NCBI GenBank assembly: GCA_019359035.1
Contig: JAHHIC010000031.1
Span: 62,001 to 126,000, forward strand
DNA from: Scytonematopsis contorta HA4267-MV1
GTDB lineage: Bacteria; Cyanobacteriota; Cyanobacteriia; Cyanobacteriales; Nostocaceae
DNA: 64,000 nucleotides
Direction of reading: 5' to 3'
Of this stretch, positions 25,106 through 34,564 are shown piece by piece. The notes under the pieces are model-generated. The model saw nothing but the letters and a program-made list of their open reading frames with translations. It was not told the origin of the DNA and did no database searches. Within the stretch, counting starts at the first letter, position 1. Each line of letters begins with the position of its first letter. The translations under genes and the position numbers were made by a program.

Positions 25106-26971
25106 GTGAATTTACATTGGTTAATTCCCAGCACGATTGCAGGAGCCTTTATAGTATCTTCACCTGCGTTGGCAGCCCGGTTAGAATCTTGGCGTTATGA
25201 TGCTAAGAGTAATCGTTTGGAGTTTAACACTAATGGTGCTGTTCAACCTCAAGCAAAACTTATTTTTAACCCTACCCGCTTGGTAATCGATTTACCAGGT
25301 ATAAAATTTGGACGTCGTCAGTCAGTTAAACCAATTTCAGGGAGTGGTGCAATTCGTTCTCTTCGTGTAGGACAGTTAGATGAGCGAACAACTCGTATTG
25401 TAGTTGAGTTAGCTTCGGGCTATAGTTTAGACCCCAATCAGGTAAAATTTCAGGGTATAACAGCTAGTCGTTGGGTTGTCCAATTGCCAACTCCACAGCG
25501 CGTATCCACTGGAGTTATTAACTCTGTTGTTAAACCCAATCCTAGAAATCGTCCGGGAAATTCGACTATTGTTAATAGTAATAATTCAACCACAGGTGCA
25601 ACTCAAATCCAGAATTTAGTAGTCACGGGAGATGGATTTTTTATTCGCACAAGTGGTAAAGACCCCCAAGTTCGTTATACTCGCAGTGACAATCGTCAGG
25701 AAGCGAACTTTGAAATATCAGGAGCTATTTTATCGCCTAGCTTCGGTGCAGCAGAACAATCTGTCAACCGTCACGGAGTCAGTCGTGTTACTTTTGACCA
25801 GACGGAAACATCTGTTCGTATGAGACTTCGGGTAGATAAAAACAGTCCTGACTGGCGAGTTACTGTAAATAAAGATGGGTTAGTAATTTTGCCTAATCGT
25901 CTTATAAGTAACATCAGTATAGGAAATAGAAGTTCAACAGACCCAAACGAACAACCCACAAATAGTAATAGAAACGTCAACACAAAAGGAGATATTGCGA
26001 CTATCGACTCCGTAGAACTAACCTCAGGTGGTACGCAACTAACAATTCGAGGAAACCAAAACCTATCAGCGAGGGGTGAATGGGATAAAGATTCGATGAT
26101 GTTTCGCTTGACTGTAGAAAATGCTAAATTAAATCCTTCAGTTAAGGGCCCAAGTTTAAACGCTAACAGTCCACTGCTTCGTGTGAGGCTGCAACAAATA
26201 AGCCCGCGTACTGTTGCTATATATATTTTACCAAGAGCAGGGGTACAAGTTGGAAGAATAAATCAAATTACGAGTAAAAATCTAGCGTTAGAATTACGAA
26301 ACAGAAATGGGTTAACACCTCCTGTTGCCATACCTCGATTCCCGCAACGAACTACAAGTAGTCCCCGTCCAACAATTTCTCGTCCAACTAATTCTAGACC
26401 AACACAGCAACCAAGTCCTCGCATTCCTAATTCGCGGGTGGTTGTAGTTGTAGACCCCGGACATGGAGGTAAAGACCCAGGGGCTGTAGGAATTGGTGGT
26501 TTGCAAGAAGTAGATGTTGTTTTACCAATTTCTTTGCGCGTAGCCCAAATTTTACAACAAAATGGGGTGCAGGTAGTTATGACAAGACGTTCTGACTATT
26601 TCGTCAGTCTTCCTGGACGAGTGAAAATAGCTGAAAAAGCTGATGCGAGTCTCTTTGTTAGCGTCCACGCAAACTACATTGGCCCTGGTCGTTCTGACAT
26701 TAGTGGTTTAGAAACATATTATTACGATAGTGGTGATGATTTTGCTCGCACAGTTCACAGGAGCATTCTTCGCAATATTAACGTCAAAAACAGAGGAGTC
26801 CGACGAGCCAGATTTTATGTTCTCAGAAAAAGTTCAATGCCAGCAATATTGGTTGAGGTCGGTTACCTCTCCGGACGAGAAGATGCAGCTAAATTACGAA
26901 ACTCTCAGTATCGCTCGGAGATGGCAGAAGCTATCGCTAAAGGTGTTCTACAGTATTTGCGGCAAAAATAA
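25106..26971 (+). CDS. amiC: AMIN-Amidase_3 N-acetylmuramoyl-L-alanine amidase, paralogue 1 of 3
   Basis: This 621-residue protein has a signal peptide (MNLHWLIPSTIAGAFIVSSPALA), an AMIN domain at about 25-135 that targets septal peptidoglycan, a second beta-rich AMIN-like region at about 170-400, a Pro/Arg/Ser linker, and a C-terminal Amidase_3 catalytic domain (about 445-620). Zinc and catalytic residues are present: VVDPGHGG (His), the Glu of LQEVDVVL, SVHANY (His) and LVEVGYLSG (catalytic Glu). It cleaves the peptide stem from peptidoglycan. In heterocystous cyanobacteria AmiC proteins drill the septal nanopores needed for cell-cell exchange. The start is a GTG, eight bases after a GGAGAA ribosome binding site that is conserved in all three copies. 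First of three tandem paralogues. Confidence 0.93.
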   Translation: MNLHWLIPSTIAGAFIVSSPALAARLESWRYDAKSNRLEFNTNGAVQPQAKLIFNPTRLVIDLPGIKFGRRQSVKPISGSGAIRSLRVGQLDERTTRIVVELASGYSLDPNQVKFQGITASRWVVQLPTPQRVSTGVINSVVKPNPRNRPGNSTIVNSNNSTTGATQIQNLVVTGDGFFIRTSGKDPQVRYTRSDNRQEANFEISGAILSPSFGAAEQSVNRHGVSRVTFDQTETSVRMRLRVDKNSPDWRVTVNKDGLVILPNRLISNISIGNRSSTDPNEQPTNSNRNVNTKGDIATIDSVELTSGGTQLTIRGNQNLSARGEWDKDSMMFRLTVENAKLNPSVKGPSLNANSPLLRVRLQQISPRTVAIYILPRAGVQVGRINQITSKNLALELRNRNGLTPPVAIPRFPQRTTSSPRPTISRPTNSRPTQQPSPRIPNSRVVVVVDPGHGGKDPGAVGIGGLQEVDVVLPISLRVAQILQQNGVQVVMTRRSDYFVSLPGRVKIAEKADASLFVSVHANYIGPGRSDISGLETYYYDSGDDFARTVHRSILRNINVKNRGVRRARFYVLRKSSMPAILVEVGYLSGREDAAKLRNSQYRSEMAEAIAKGVLQYLRQK

Positions 26972-27425
26972 GCTATATTTTCATTCTTAGACAAAAATTG
27001 TTCATGATGTGTCAATTCTTCAAAAGAATACCATTTTTTATGCCCGGATGGACGGTCAATAGTGATGAATTTCTCTCTAAAAGGCGATTGCGTCACAAAG
27101 AAGGCATTTCGCATTTAGCATTCGGGGGTACAAGCCAAAGCCGTTTTTAGGCAGAAGCTTCCCTGCAAAAGCTGCGACCACACACAGTATTTTATGTGTA
27201 CCTTTTATTCTTTCTTCTCTTACCTTCTGCCCTCTGCGAAATGCCTTCTGTTTGACACCAAGTAAAGCAATCCAAAATCCCAAATATGATAACCGTAATT
27301 TTCACTACAGCCAGGGTCAAAATTGTAAATATTTTACTCAGTGCTTCAAAAACCCAAAATAAAATATCCCATACAAATCTTTTTCGGTTTGAGTGTCGTG
27401 GATTGGTATTGACTAAAGACGATAA
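26972..27425. other. Spacer between amidase genes 1 and 2
   Basis: About 450 bp with no supportable gene; the short open frames here are not credible. The promoter-like element for the second amidase begins at 27426. Confidence 0.5.
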
Positions 27426-27459
27426 CTTTGGTTATCTCAATGTTGGTGTAATATAATGC
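27426..27459 (+). promoter_or_regulatory. Duplicated promoter-like element, copy 2 (before the second amidase gene)
   Basis: CTTTGGTTATCTCAATG then TTGGTGTAATATAATGC. It carries a good TATAAT -10 and matches the element at 25001. Confidence 0.55.
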
Positions 27460-27664
27460 ATTGGTTAGGTAATTTTCCCATTCAAACGGCGAATAAAATT
27501 TCCTAATCGTGCTATAATTTATCGCCACAAACTCTGTCTATTGACAGGAATCGTAAATCAATGGGGCATCAAAACCTAAAGTTTGGGCGGGCGTTGGTGT
27601 GAGGAGTTCCCAAAGCTTAGACATGTAGGACAGCTACTTTGAACGTAAATCCGGAGAAATGATT

Positions 27665-29638
27665 GTGAATAAACAATGGCTGATACCTGTTTCCGTTGGA
27701 ACAACCTTCATGCTATCTTCGCCAGCTTTGGCTGCGGATTTAGAATCTTGGCGTTTTGATGCCAATAGAAACGTATTAGAAATTAATACAAGAGGGGGAG
27801 TACAACCAAAGGCGCAACTGGTTTTTAACCCCTCACGTTTAGTAATTGATTTACCAGGAGTCAGGTTTGGGCGTCCCCAGGAAACTCAAGCAGTGAAAGG
27901 TGGTGCTGGAATTAATTCTATTCGGGTAGGGCAATTTGATGCTCAAACAACCCGCATGGTGATTGAACTAGCTTCTGGCTATACACTAGACCCAAATCAA
28001 ATCAAATTTGAGGGTAAAAGTGATAACCGTTGGATGGTACAATTACCTACACCTCAAGTGCAGCAAGTATCTTCAGTTCCTAGAAATTCGGTTCCCAGAA
28101 ATATTTATAATGTGGTAATACCAGAGGGACAAACTGCTCCACCACGGACAATACCCCCACGAACAACAACACCGGAACGGTCAACTGTTCTTAGTAGTAC
28201 AGATATAACAAGCCAACTTGAAGGTTTTCGAGTGACTGGTGATGGTTTTTTTATTCGTACTAGTGGTGGAAACCCTCGGATTCGAGTTAATCGCAGTAAC
28301 GACAAAGGAACAATTTTCTTTGATATCACAGGTGCAATTTTAGCGCCCAACTTTGGCGAACGGGATGTAGCGCTGAATAATTTTGGAGTGAGCCGTGTGG
28401 AAATCAACCCACTGCAAACGAATCCTCCCAGCGTTCGCATGACACTTCGAGTAGACAGAAATAGCCCCGATTGGCGACCATTAGTTAATAATGAAAGTAT
28501 AATTTTTCTGCCTAATCGTTTAACTGGTTTACCTAGCCGAGGTAATAATCCTACCCCTGACCCAGATAATAATCCTCGACCACCTTTCCCAAGACCAAAC
28601 TCACCAGTCTCTTCTATACCTAGTTCCCCTTCAACAGTTCAATCGATTGAACTTGCTAACGGTGGAACACAATTAATTATTCGTGGTGACCAAAATTTAT
28701 CAGCTACTGCTGGTTGGGATAGAAGCACGATGAATTATCGCATCGTTGTTAACAATGCCAGATTGGCTAATTCTTTGCCTCGTCTTCCTTTAGATGCTAA
28801 CAGCCCTGTCCTCAGGGTCAGGTTGCAACAGCAAGAGAACTCTGTAGTTATTTTGATTCAACCTGCAGCAGGGGTACAAATAGGAGAATTAAATCAATTT
28901 GGCAGACAAACTTTAGCTCTACAATTACAACGAGTGCGAGCTGCTATTACCCCACCATTACCACCGGGTTACCCACCACGAGCAGGTTTACCACCCCTAC
29001 CATTTCCCAATCAGCCTGGTTCTCCACAACCACTACCACCAGGTGGTATAAATCCCTTACCTAATCCAGGTTTTCCATCACGTCCAACCCCTAACGGACG
29101 TCGTGTTGTTGTGATTGACCCCGGTCATGGTGCTCAAGACCCTGGTGCTATAGGTATTGGTGGATTACAAGAAAAAGATGTTATCCTACCGATTGGTATT
29201 AGAGTGGCTCAAATTTTGCAGCAAAATGGCGTACAAGTTATAATGACCCGCAACTCGGACTTTTTTGTTAGCCTTCAAGGACGGGTGGATATTGCTCAAC
29301 GAGCCAACGCCGATGCATTTGTGAGCATCCACGCAAACTCTTTAGGGTTAGGTCGTCCAGATGTTAACGGATTAGAAAATTACTATAATACTCCCCAAAG
29401 TTTAGGACTAGCTCGTGCTGTACACAACAGTATTCTCCAAACTGTACCTGTTAGAGATAGGGGAGTAAGACGAGCAAGGTTTTATGTTGTCAGGAAGACT
29501 ACTATGCCTTCAATTTTGGTAGAAACTGGTTATGTGACTGGTGCTGAAGATGCCGCTCGTTTGCGAACCCGTGAACATCAAAATGCTATGGCTGAGGCTA
29601 TTGCTCGTGGTATTCTCAATTTTCTTCAAGGAAGGTAG
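27665..29638 (+). CDS. amiC: AMIN-Amidase_3 N-acetylmuramoyl-L-alanine amidase, paralogue 2 of 3
   Basis: This protein of about 657 residues has the same layout as its neighbours: signal peptide ending SPALA, AMIN domain, second AMIN-like region, a long Pro-rich linker (PPLPPGYPPRAGLPPLPFPN) and a C-terminal Amidase_3 domain with VIDPGHGAQDPGAIGIGGL, SIHANS and LVETGYVTG, so all zinc-ligand and catalytic positions are intact. The Pro-rich linker is the longest of the three. I prefer the GTG at 27665 to the ATG two codons upstream because the conserved GGAGAA site then has the same 6-nt spacing as in the other two genes, whereas it would abut the ATG. A conserved leader (27589-27664) resembles that of paralogue 3. 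Confidence 0.93.
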   Translation: MNKQWLIPVSVGTTFMLSSPALAADLESWRFDANRNVLEINTRGGVQPKAQLVFNPSRLVIDLPGVRFGRPQETQAVKGGAGINSIRVGQFDAQTTRMVIELASGYTLDPNQIKFEGKSDNRWMVQLPTPQVQQVSSVPRNSVPRNIYNVVIPEGQTAPPRTIPPRTTTPERSTVLSSTDITSQLEGFRVTGDGFFIRTSGGNPRIRVNRSNDKGTIFFDITGAILAPNFGERDVALNNFGVSRVEINPLQTNPPSVRMTLRVDRNSPDWRPLVNNESIIFLPNRLTGLPSRGNNPTPDPDNNPRPPFPRPNSPVSSIPSSPSTVQSIELANGGTQLIIRGDQNLSATAGWDRSTMNYRIVVNNARLANSLPRLPLDANSPVLRVRLQQQENSVVILIQPAAGVQIGELNQFGRQTLALQLQRVRAAITPPLPPGYPPRAGLPPLPFPNQPGSPQPLPPGGINPLPNPGFPSRPTPNGRRVVVIDPGHGAQDPGAIGIGGLQEKDVILPIGIRVAQILQQNGVQVIMTRNSDFFVSLQGRVDIAQRANADAFVSIHANSLGLGRPDVNGLENYYNTPQSLGLARAVHNSILQTVPVRDRGVRRARFYVVRKTTMPSILVETGYVTGAEDAARLRTREHQNAMAEAIARGILNFLQGR

Positions 29639-29953
29639 TGGCTAATAGCTAATAGCTATATTGAGATTTACTATTGAGTTTACTGTTCAAATGGTGACTT
29701 AATTTAGTTATGTTTTCCAAGTTTAATTACAGTTCAGTTTAGCTTGTTACAAAATATGGGTTTCTTGGAAAAATTTCCATTATGTTCTGAAAGCCTTCAT
29801 GTATCAGCGAAGAGAAATACAAAATCTGATTCATGGAAAAAATAAAAACATTATGTTTACAAACAGTTAATGGACTGAAGCAGTGATATGGTGTGATTTT
29901 TAAGTCTTTCTTTTTCCTTCTTCCCTGATTTTTTATTGTCAAAAAAATGACGA
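29639..29953. other. Spacer between amidase genes 2 and 3
   Basis: A short GCTAATA-type repeat follows the stop (29640-29660). No gene seen. Confidence 0.45.
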
Positions 29954-29972
29954 GCGTGTTATAATAGCACGC
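29954..29972 (+). promoter_or_regulatory. TATAAT-like box inside an inverted repeat before the third amidase gene
   Basis: GCGTGTTATAATAGCACGC has a perfect TATAAT enclosed by GCGTG/CACGC arms. A -10 box overlapped by an operator-like palindrome would suit repressor control; this is inference. Confidence 0.4.
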
Positions 29973-30133
29973 CGTTAGTCTATGCAGGGAGCAGGAACAA
30001 CCCAAAAGACCAAAATTCCCTGTGTTAGAGGTCAAAAAGGGTAAATTCCTATACAAAACCTGCTTTGTTGGCGGTGATGGTGTGAGGATTCCCAAAAAGT
30101 AATTGTTTTGAATGCAAATCCGGAGAAAGCATT

Positions 30134-32086
30134 GTGAAATTACACTGGTTAATACCTAGCACTGTTGGAACAATCTTCATGCTATCGTCGCCAACTTTGG
30201 CTGCGAAACTTGACTCTTGGCGGTTTGATGCTAATCAAAATCGACTGGAAATTAATACTAATGGGGGAGTTCAGCCCAAAGCGCAACTTATATTTAGCCC
30301 GACTCGTTTAGTTATTGATTTGCCAAAAACTCGATTTGGACAACGTCAGTTAACCCGTCCAGTTGGTGGTGCTATTCGTTCGGTGCGAGTAGGGCAGTTT
30401 GATGAAGATACAACCCGCTTTGTTGTGGAGTTAGCTCCTGGCTATACTCTAGACCCCAATCAAATAAAATTTCAGGGATTAAGCGACCATCGTTGGATAG
30501 TACAATTACCTACTCCTCAATCAGAAAATGCTGCATCATCACAAAATAATAGTGATGATGTTGTAAATATAGCCGCCAAACCAGCAAACCCCAATAATAT
30601 TAGACCAGATATAAAAGCTGGTAATAATTTAATAACTAGCAATAACTCTATTAGTATCACTCAAATAGAAGGTCTCAGAGTTACGGGAGATGGATTCTTT
30701 ATTCGCACTAACGCAGCTAACGGCATAAATCCATCAGTCCAGATTAATCGCAGTTTGGATGGTAAAACTATATTTTTTGATATTGCTGGAGCTAATCTAT
30801 CATCAAATTTCGCTTCACGGCAGGTTTCTGTCGATAAGTTTGGAGTAAATCGCATTGAATTTACACCATTGCAAAGGACACCCAGTGCAGTTCGGATGAC
30901 TTTAAGGGTAGACCAAGATAGTCCCAACTGGCGAGTAACTTCAAGTAATGGTGGTTTAGTTGTTATTCCAATTCCAAATCGTGGTGTTGTCAGATTACCT
31001 GATTCACGGGGAAATAATAATAGTAATAATGACAACAATGATAATAATGTTACAGTTCCTACCTCACCTGTCAACGGAAACCCTACACCTGTAGCGAATA
31101 ATTCTTTAGCTAATATTGAGTCTGTAGAATTATCTGGTAGTGGCACTCAACTAACTATCCGTACAAGTCAAAACCAAGGTATATCTGTTAACAGTAACTG
31201 GGATAGAGCTTCTGGGCTATACCGCATTACCGTAAATGGCGCCCAACTTTCCGGAGCAATCAAGGGACCAAACTTGGATGCTAACAGCCCAATTTTACGA
31301 GTCGCTTTAAAACAGGAAGACCCCCGAACTGTGGTTATTTCAGTTCAACCCGCAGCTGGGGTTCAGATTGGTAGAGTAAACCAAATTGGCAGTCAACTGC
31401 TAGCGTTACCATTACAACGCACTCGTTCTCCCTTAATTTCACCAATTCCTTTACCATTTCCTTCAACATCAAATCCACAACCACAAGACACATTTCCCGC
31501 TCCTGGAAATAATAGCCCCCAACCTGGACGTAAGCCAATGCCTGCGGGAAGAGTAATTATCGTAGTTGACCCTGGACATGGTGGTAAAGACTCAGGAGCA
31601 CCAGGTATTGGTGGACTGTTAGAAAAAGATGTAGTTCTACCGATAAGCCAAAGAATAGCCGCTGTTCTACAACAAAATGGTATTAATGCAGTCCTCACAA
31701 GAGATTCCGACTATTTCGTTGAACTTCAAGGAAGAGTAGACATTGCTGAACGTTCCCACGCAAATTTGTTTGTTAGCATTCATGCCAACTCTATTGATAA
31801 TCGCTCTGATGTTAACGGTTTGGAAACATATTATTATGACAGCGGTTACGGCTTAGCTCAAGCAGTTCACAGCACTATCCTGCAAAATGTTGGCACTATC
31901 AAAGACCGAGGTATCCGCAAAGCCAGATTTTACGTTTTGAGAAAAAATTCCATGCCCGCAATATTAGTGGAAACTGGGTATATGACAGGTCGCCAAGATA
32001 ACCCTCGGCTCGGTAATAGAGATTATCAAAACCGGATGGCTGATGCTATTGCTCGCGGTATTATAAAGTACCTACAACAACGTTAG
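30134..32086 (+). CDS. amiC: AMIN-Amidase_3 N-acetylmuramoyl-L-alanine amidase, paralogue 3 of 3
   Basis: This 650-residue protein begins MKLHWLIPSTVGTIFMLSS, almost the same signal peptide as paralogue 1, followed by AMIN, an AMIN-like region, an Asn-rich stretch (NNNSNNDNNDNN near 297-308), a short Pro linker and the Amidase_3 domain with VVDPGHGGKDSGAPGIGGL, SIHANSI and LVETGYMTG. All active-site positions are kept. Start is GTG with the shared GGAGAA ribosome binding site. Tandem amiC pairs are known in Nostocales; a third intact copy suggests extra specialisation, for example vegetative versus heterocyst septa, but this is inference. Followed by a palindromic terminator and murI. Confidence 0.93.
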   Translation: MKLHWLIPSTVGTIFMLSSPTLAAKLDSWRFDANQNRLEINTNGGVQPKAQLIFSPTRLVIDLPKTRFGQRQLTRPVGGAIRSVRVGQFDEDTTRFVVELAPGYTLDPNQIKFQGLSDHRWIVQLPTPQSENAASSQNNSDDVVNIAAKPANPNNIRPDIKAGNNLITSNNSISITQIEGLRVTGDGFFIRTNAANGINPSVQINRSLDGKTIFFDIAGANLSSNFASRQVSVDKFGVNRIEFTPLQRTPSAVRMTLRVDQDSPNWRVTSSNGGLVVIPIPNRGVVRLPDSRGNNNSNNDNNDNNVTVPTSPVNGNPTPVANNSLANIESVELSGSGTQLTIRTSQNQGISVNSNWDRASGLYRITVNGAQLSGAIKGPNLDANSPILRVALKQEDPRTVVISVQPAAGVQIGRVNQIGSQLLALPLQRTRSPLISPIPLPFPSTSNPQPQDTFPAPGNNSPQPGRKPMPAGRVIIVVDPGHGGKDSGAPGIGGLLEKDVVLPISQRIAAVLQQNGINAVLTRDSDYFVELQGRVDIAERSHANLFVSIHANSIDNRSDVNGLETYYYDSGYGLAQAVHSTILQNVGTIKDRGIRKARFYVLRKNSMPAILVETGYMTGRQDNPRLGNRDYQNRMADAIARGIIKYLQQR

Positions 32087-32093
32087 AAAATAT

Positions 32094-32121
32094 GTAGAGA
32101 CGTAACATGTTACGTCTTTAC
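32094..32121. terminator. 28-bp palindrome after the third amidase gene
   Basis: GTAGAGACGTAACA and TGTTACGTCTTTAC are complementary except for one position that would be a G-U pair in RNA. It begins seven bases after the stop codon. Confidence 0.75.
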
Positions 32122-32192
32122 GTTTGATGGTTAGCTTAACAATTAACCCCAAATAATGTATCTTTAATCGACAAATACAATAAAATAAACAA

Positions 32193-33062
32193 GTGCTTCC
32201 ATTGAACGTATTTAAAGCTAATATTCATGAGTTTTCCGGAGTCACCGAACCTCAACGTGCTCCTATAGGTATTTTTGATAGTGGTGTGGGTGGCTTAACA
32301 GTTCTACGGCAACTCTATCGACAACTACCCAACGAATCAATTACTTATTTTGGTGATACAGCTCGGCTTCCCTACGGTATACGCTCTCAAGCCGAAATCA
32401 CTCAATTTAGCAGAGAAATTATCGCCTGGATGCAACAGCAGGGTGCGAAAATGGTGGTTATGGCTTGTAACACAAGCTCTGCTCTCGCTTTGGAAACGGT
32501 ACGTCAAGAATTTAATTTACCCATTTTAGGAATTATACTTCCAGGAGCTTCTTGTGCTGTGCAACAAGGTAAGCGTATTGGTGTAATCGCCACTCCCGCA
32601 ACAGCTAAAAGTAACGCCTACAAGCGTGCTATCCTAGAAATAAGTCCTGAAGTACAAGTCTGGCAAGTTGGATGTCCAGAGTTTGTACCAATCGTTGAGC
32701 AAAACCGTATTTTTGACCCCTACACCACAGAAGTTGCACGAAGTTATCTTGAACCACTTTTAGAACAAGACATAGACACTTTAATTTACGGTTGTACTCA
32801 CTATCCTCATTTAGCGCCAGTATTACGTTCTTTGCTTCCTCCAAAGGTAAAATTAATTGACCCCGCAGTAAATCTTGTAGCAGCTTGTACTCAAGAGCTA
32901 GACCTTCTTGGCTTAAGGAACACCCATCCCCCACAACCAACTCGTTTTGCAGTTAGTGGTTGTCCTCAACAATTTGCAGAAACTTCTTTACAATGGTTAG
33001 GCTTTACCCCAAGAGTAGAAGTTGTTCGCTTTCAGGAAGTCGCAGTCCCACAGCAGGATTAA
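32193..33062 (+). CDS. murI: Glutamate racemase
   Basis: This 289-residue enzyme makes D-glutamate for peptidoglycan. It has the racemase signatures IGIFDSGVGGLTVL near residue 28, the catalytic Cys in VVMACNTSSAL (about residue 93) and the second catalytic Cys in IYGCTHYPHL (about residue 203). Length is standard with a cyanobacterial N-terminal extension of about 20 residues before APIGIFDSG. I use the GTG at 32193; a TTG three codons downstream is an alternative and no clear ribosome binding site decides. It follows three amidase genes, so wall synthesis and wall hydrolysis are clustered here. A palindrome terminator follows 34 bp after the stop. Confidence 0.94.
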   Translation: MLPLNVFKANIHEFSGVTEPQRAPIGIFDSGVGGLTVLRQLYRQLPNESITYFGDTARLPYGIRSQAEITQFSREIIAWMQQQGAKMVVMACNTSSALALETVRQEFNLPILGIILPGASCAVQQGKRIGVIATPATAKSNAYKRAILEISPEVQVWQVGCPEFVPIVEQNRIFDPYTTEVARSYLEPLLEQDIDTLIYGCTHYPHLAPVLRSLLPPKVKLIDPAVNLVAACTQELDLLGLRNTHPPQPTRFAVSGCPQQFAETSLQWLGFTPRVEVVRFQEVAVPQQD

Positions 33063-33096
33063 TGGATTCGGAGTGGGGAGTGGGGAGAAAAAATAA

Positions 33097-33126
33097 TGTA
33101 GAGACGTTTCATGAAACGTCTCTACA
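33097..33126. terminator. Perfect 30-bp palindrome after murI
   Basis: TGTAGAGACGTTTCA followed by its exact complement; same family as at 24867 but with a changed core on both arms. Preceded by GGGGAGT heptamers at 33071-33087. Confidence 0.75.
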
Positions 33127-33217
33127 CCAGGTTTTAACCAACATATAGTTATTTAGTTATTTTGTCGCATTCATTGTAGGTGAACTTATCACCAATACCA
33201 ACTACCTGCATTAAACC

Positions 33218-33328
33218 CTACTTAGAATTTACCGCGTTAGGAGTATTCTTTTTATTATTTCGCTTTGCTAATGCTAATAATAGATATACGGTAAATAAAT
33301 ATCCTGTTGCTAACATAAAAATCATCAT
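33218..33328 (-). CDS. Candidate 36-residue single-helix membrane protein
   Basis: A short frame on the minus strand encodes MMIFMLATGYLFTVYLLLAL followed by a basic, polar tail (AKRNNKKNTPNAVNSK). One hydrophobic helix with a positive cytoplasmic tail is the pattern of small photosynthetic or regulatory membrane subunits, but I do not recognise the family. GGGGA is placed five bases before the first of two ATG codons, a good ribosome binding site. It would be read towards murI. Could be a chance frame; comparison with the murI-sds gap of other Nostocales would settle it. Confidence 0.45.
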   Translation of the reverse strand: MMIFMLATGYLFTVYLLLALAKRNNKKNTPNAVNSK

Positions 33329-34229
33329 AGTAATCCCCAAGGCTTTTATCGAGCAGTTGTCTTCATAGATGAATAAAAATGGAATAAATCGAATAAAAAT
33401 TCAGTTAATCAAGTACATTCTTGACAACTGTTTTTTGGATATGCTAAACTCTCACCCAATGAAATTAATCTTTGGAAGCTAAGAATTCTGTGCTATTTTT
33501 TCACAGGCTACGCTAACCATCAGACAAATGACTAAAAGCAAATTACTAAAAGTAAATCACTTAAAAGCAACCATTGTCTTCCGGCACAGCATATTTACCT
33601 AGCCTGTGCGACTAATTAGCCTACCTTTTATGGCAGTTGCAACACTTGCACTGAAACGTTCCCCAAAATTACACGAGTTATCCCTAAGGAAAGCTGGTAA
33701 TTTTCAGTATTACGAGGTAGAACATATTGTGGTCAGAACTGTTGAAAAGATTTTTACAGTTCAAAACACAACGTCTTATTTAGACTCACTCAACTAGATA
33801 AGCTTTTTTACCTAATGGTTATTTAACTTTCTGGAGTGAATATCATAAAATTTTAAAGTCCTTATACCTTAGAGTAACACAAGAAGCTTAATTATCACGT
33901 CAAAATTTCTGCTAAATTCAAGATTTTATTGCAGCTTTTTTGCTCGTTTCTTAAGTATCTGTCATACTTCAACAACTATACACTGTGTAATTAGTGATGT
34001 ATGAGGGGCAGTATACTTCCATAAGCCTTGTTACAAGTATGACCGACTATACTGAATCAGAAGATAAATTTATAATTAACTTGTTTGAAGCAGCGTAAAA
34101 GAAAATATATTGTTACTCATAAAACTATATAAAGGTATTAATATTTACTTTTTACTACGAGGAAATAATTAAGTAATTATAAGTAGATTATACGACTTTA
34201 ATCAATGAGAACATTGATATTGATTATTA
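33329..34229. other. Long AT-rich spacer between murI and sds
   Basis: About 900 bp with no convincing gene. A 63-codon frame at 33606-33797 has no ribosome binding site or recognisable features and is not called. Confidence 0.5.
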
Positions 34230-34480
34230 TGTTAAGCCTCTGTTTCTAGACCCCCACTAGAGACAAACCCTTCTTCCTGGCTAGGTCGTATTCTGCTCAG
34301 CCATCAAAGTTTACTGTGACCTGCAATTAAATGCCCCATTAAACTAAGGGTGCTTGCGCTTAGTACGGGTGTACAGAAAACTCAAATACGAGCCATTAGA
34401 CATAACACCTGAAAGCCTTCTTAAATCTAGCTTCACAGGCAAGCCTGGGCTTTCCGGATAAAAATCAGTGAGAAATTTAA
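34230..34480 (+). ncRNA. Candidate structured non-coding RNA upstream of sds
   Basis: Composition becomes more balanced here than in the AT-rich flanks, and several helices can be drawn: GTTTCTAG (34242-34249) with CTAGAGAC (34257-34264) around an ACCCCCA loop; ACTAAG (34343-34348) with CTTAGT (34359-34364); GGTGT (34368-34372) with ACACC (34405-34409); and CAGGC with GCCTG around 34436-34446. There is no long reading frame. A TATTAT-type -10 lies just before. It might be a stable RNA such as 6S RNA or the sds leader, but I cannot assign a family; strand is assumed. Confidence 0.35.
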
Positions 34481-34564
34481 CTTTGCGGTTGTTTAGCGTT
34501 ATCTTAAAATGAGTATAGAATCTGTAAACTTTCGTAACTAAATTTAGCCAGAGTCCGCCAATCC

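Noticed and set aside
30661-31146. 161-codon minus-strand frame inside the third amidase gene
   Set aside because: It is the antisense shadow of a well-supported coding region.
33606-33797. 63-codon frame in the murI-sds gap
   Set aside because: No ribosome binding site, no recognisable pattern, unremarkable composition.
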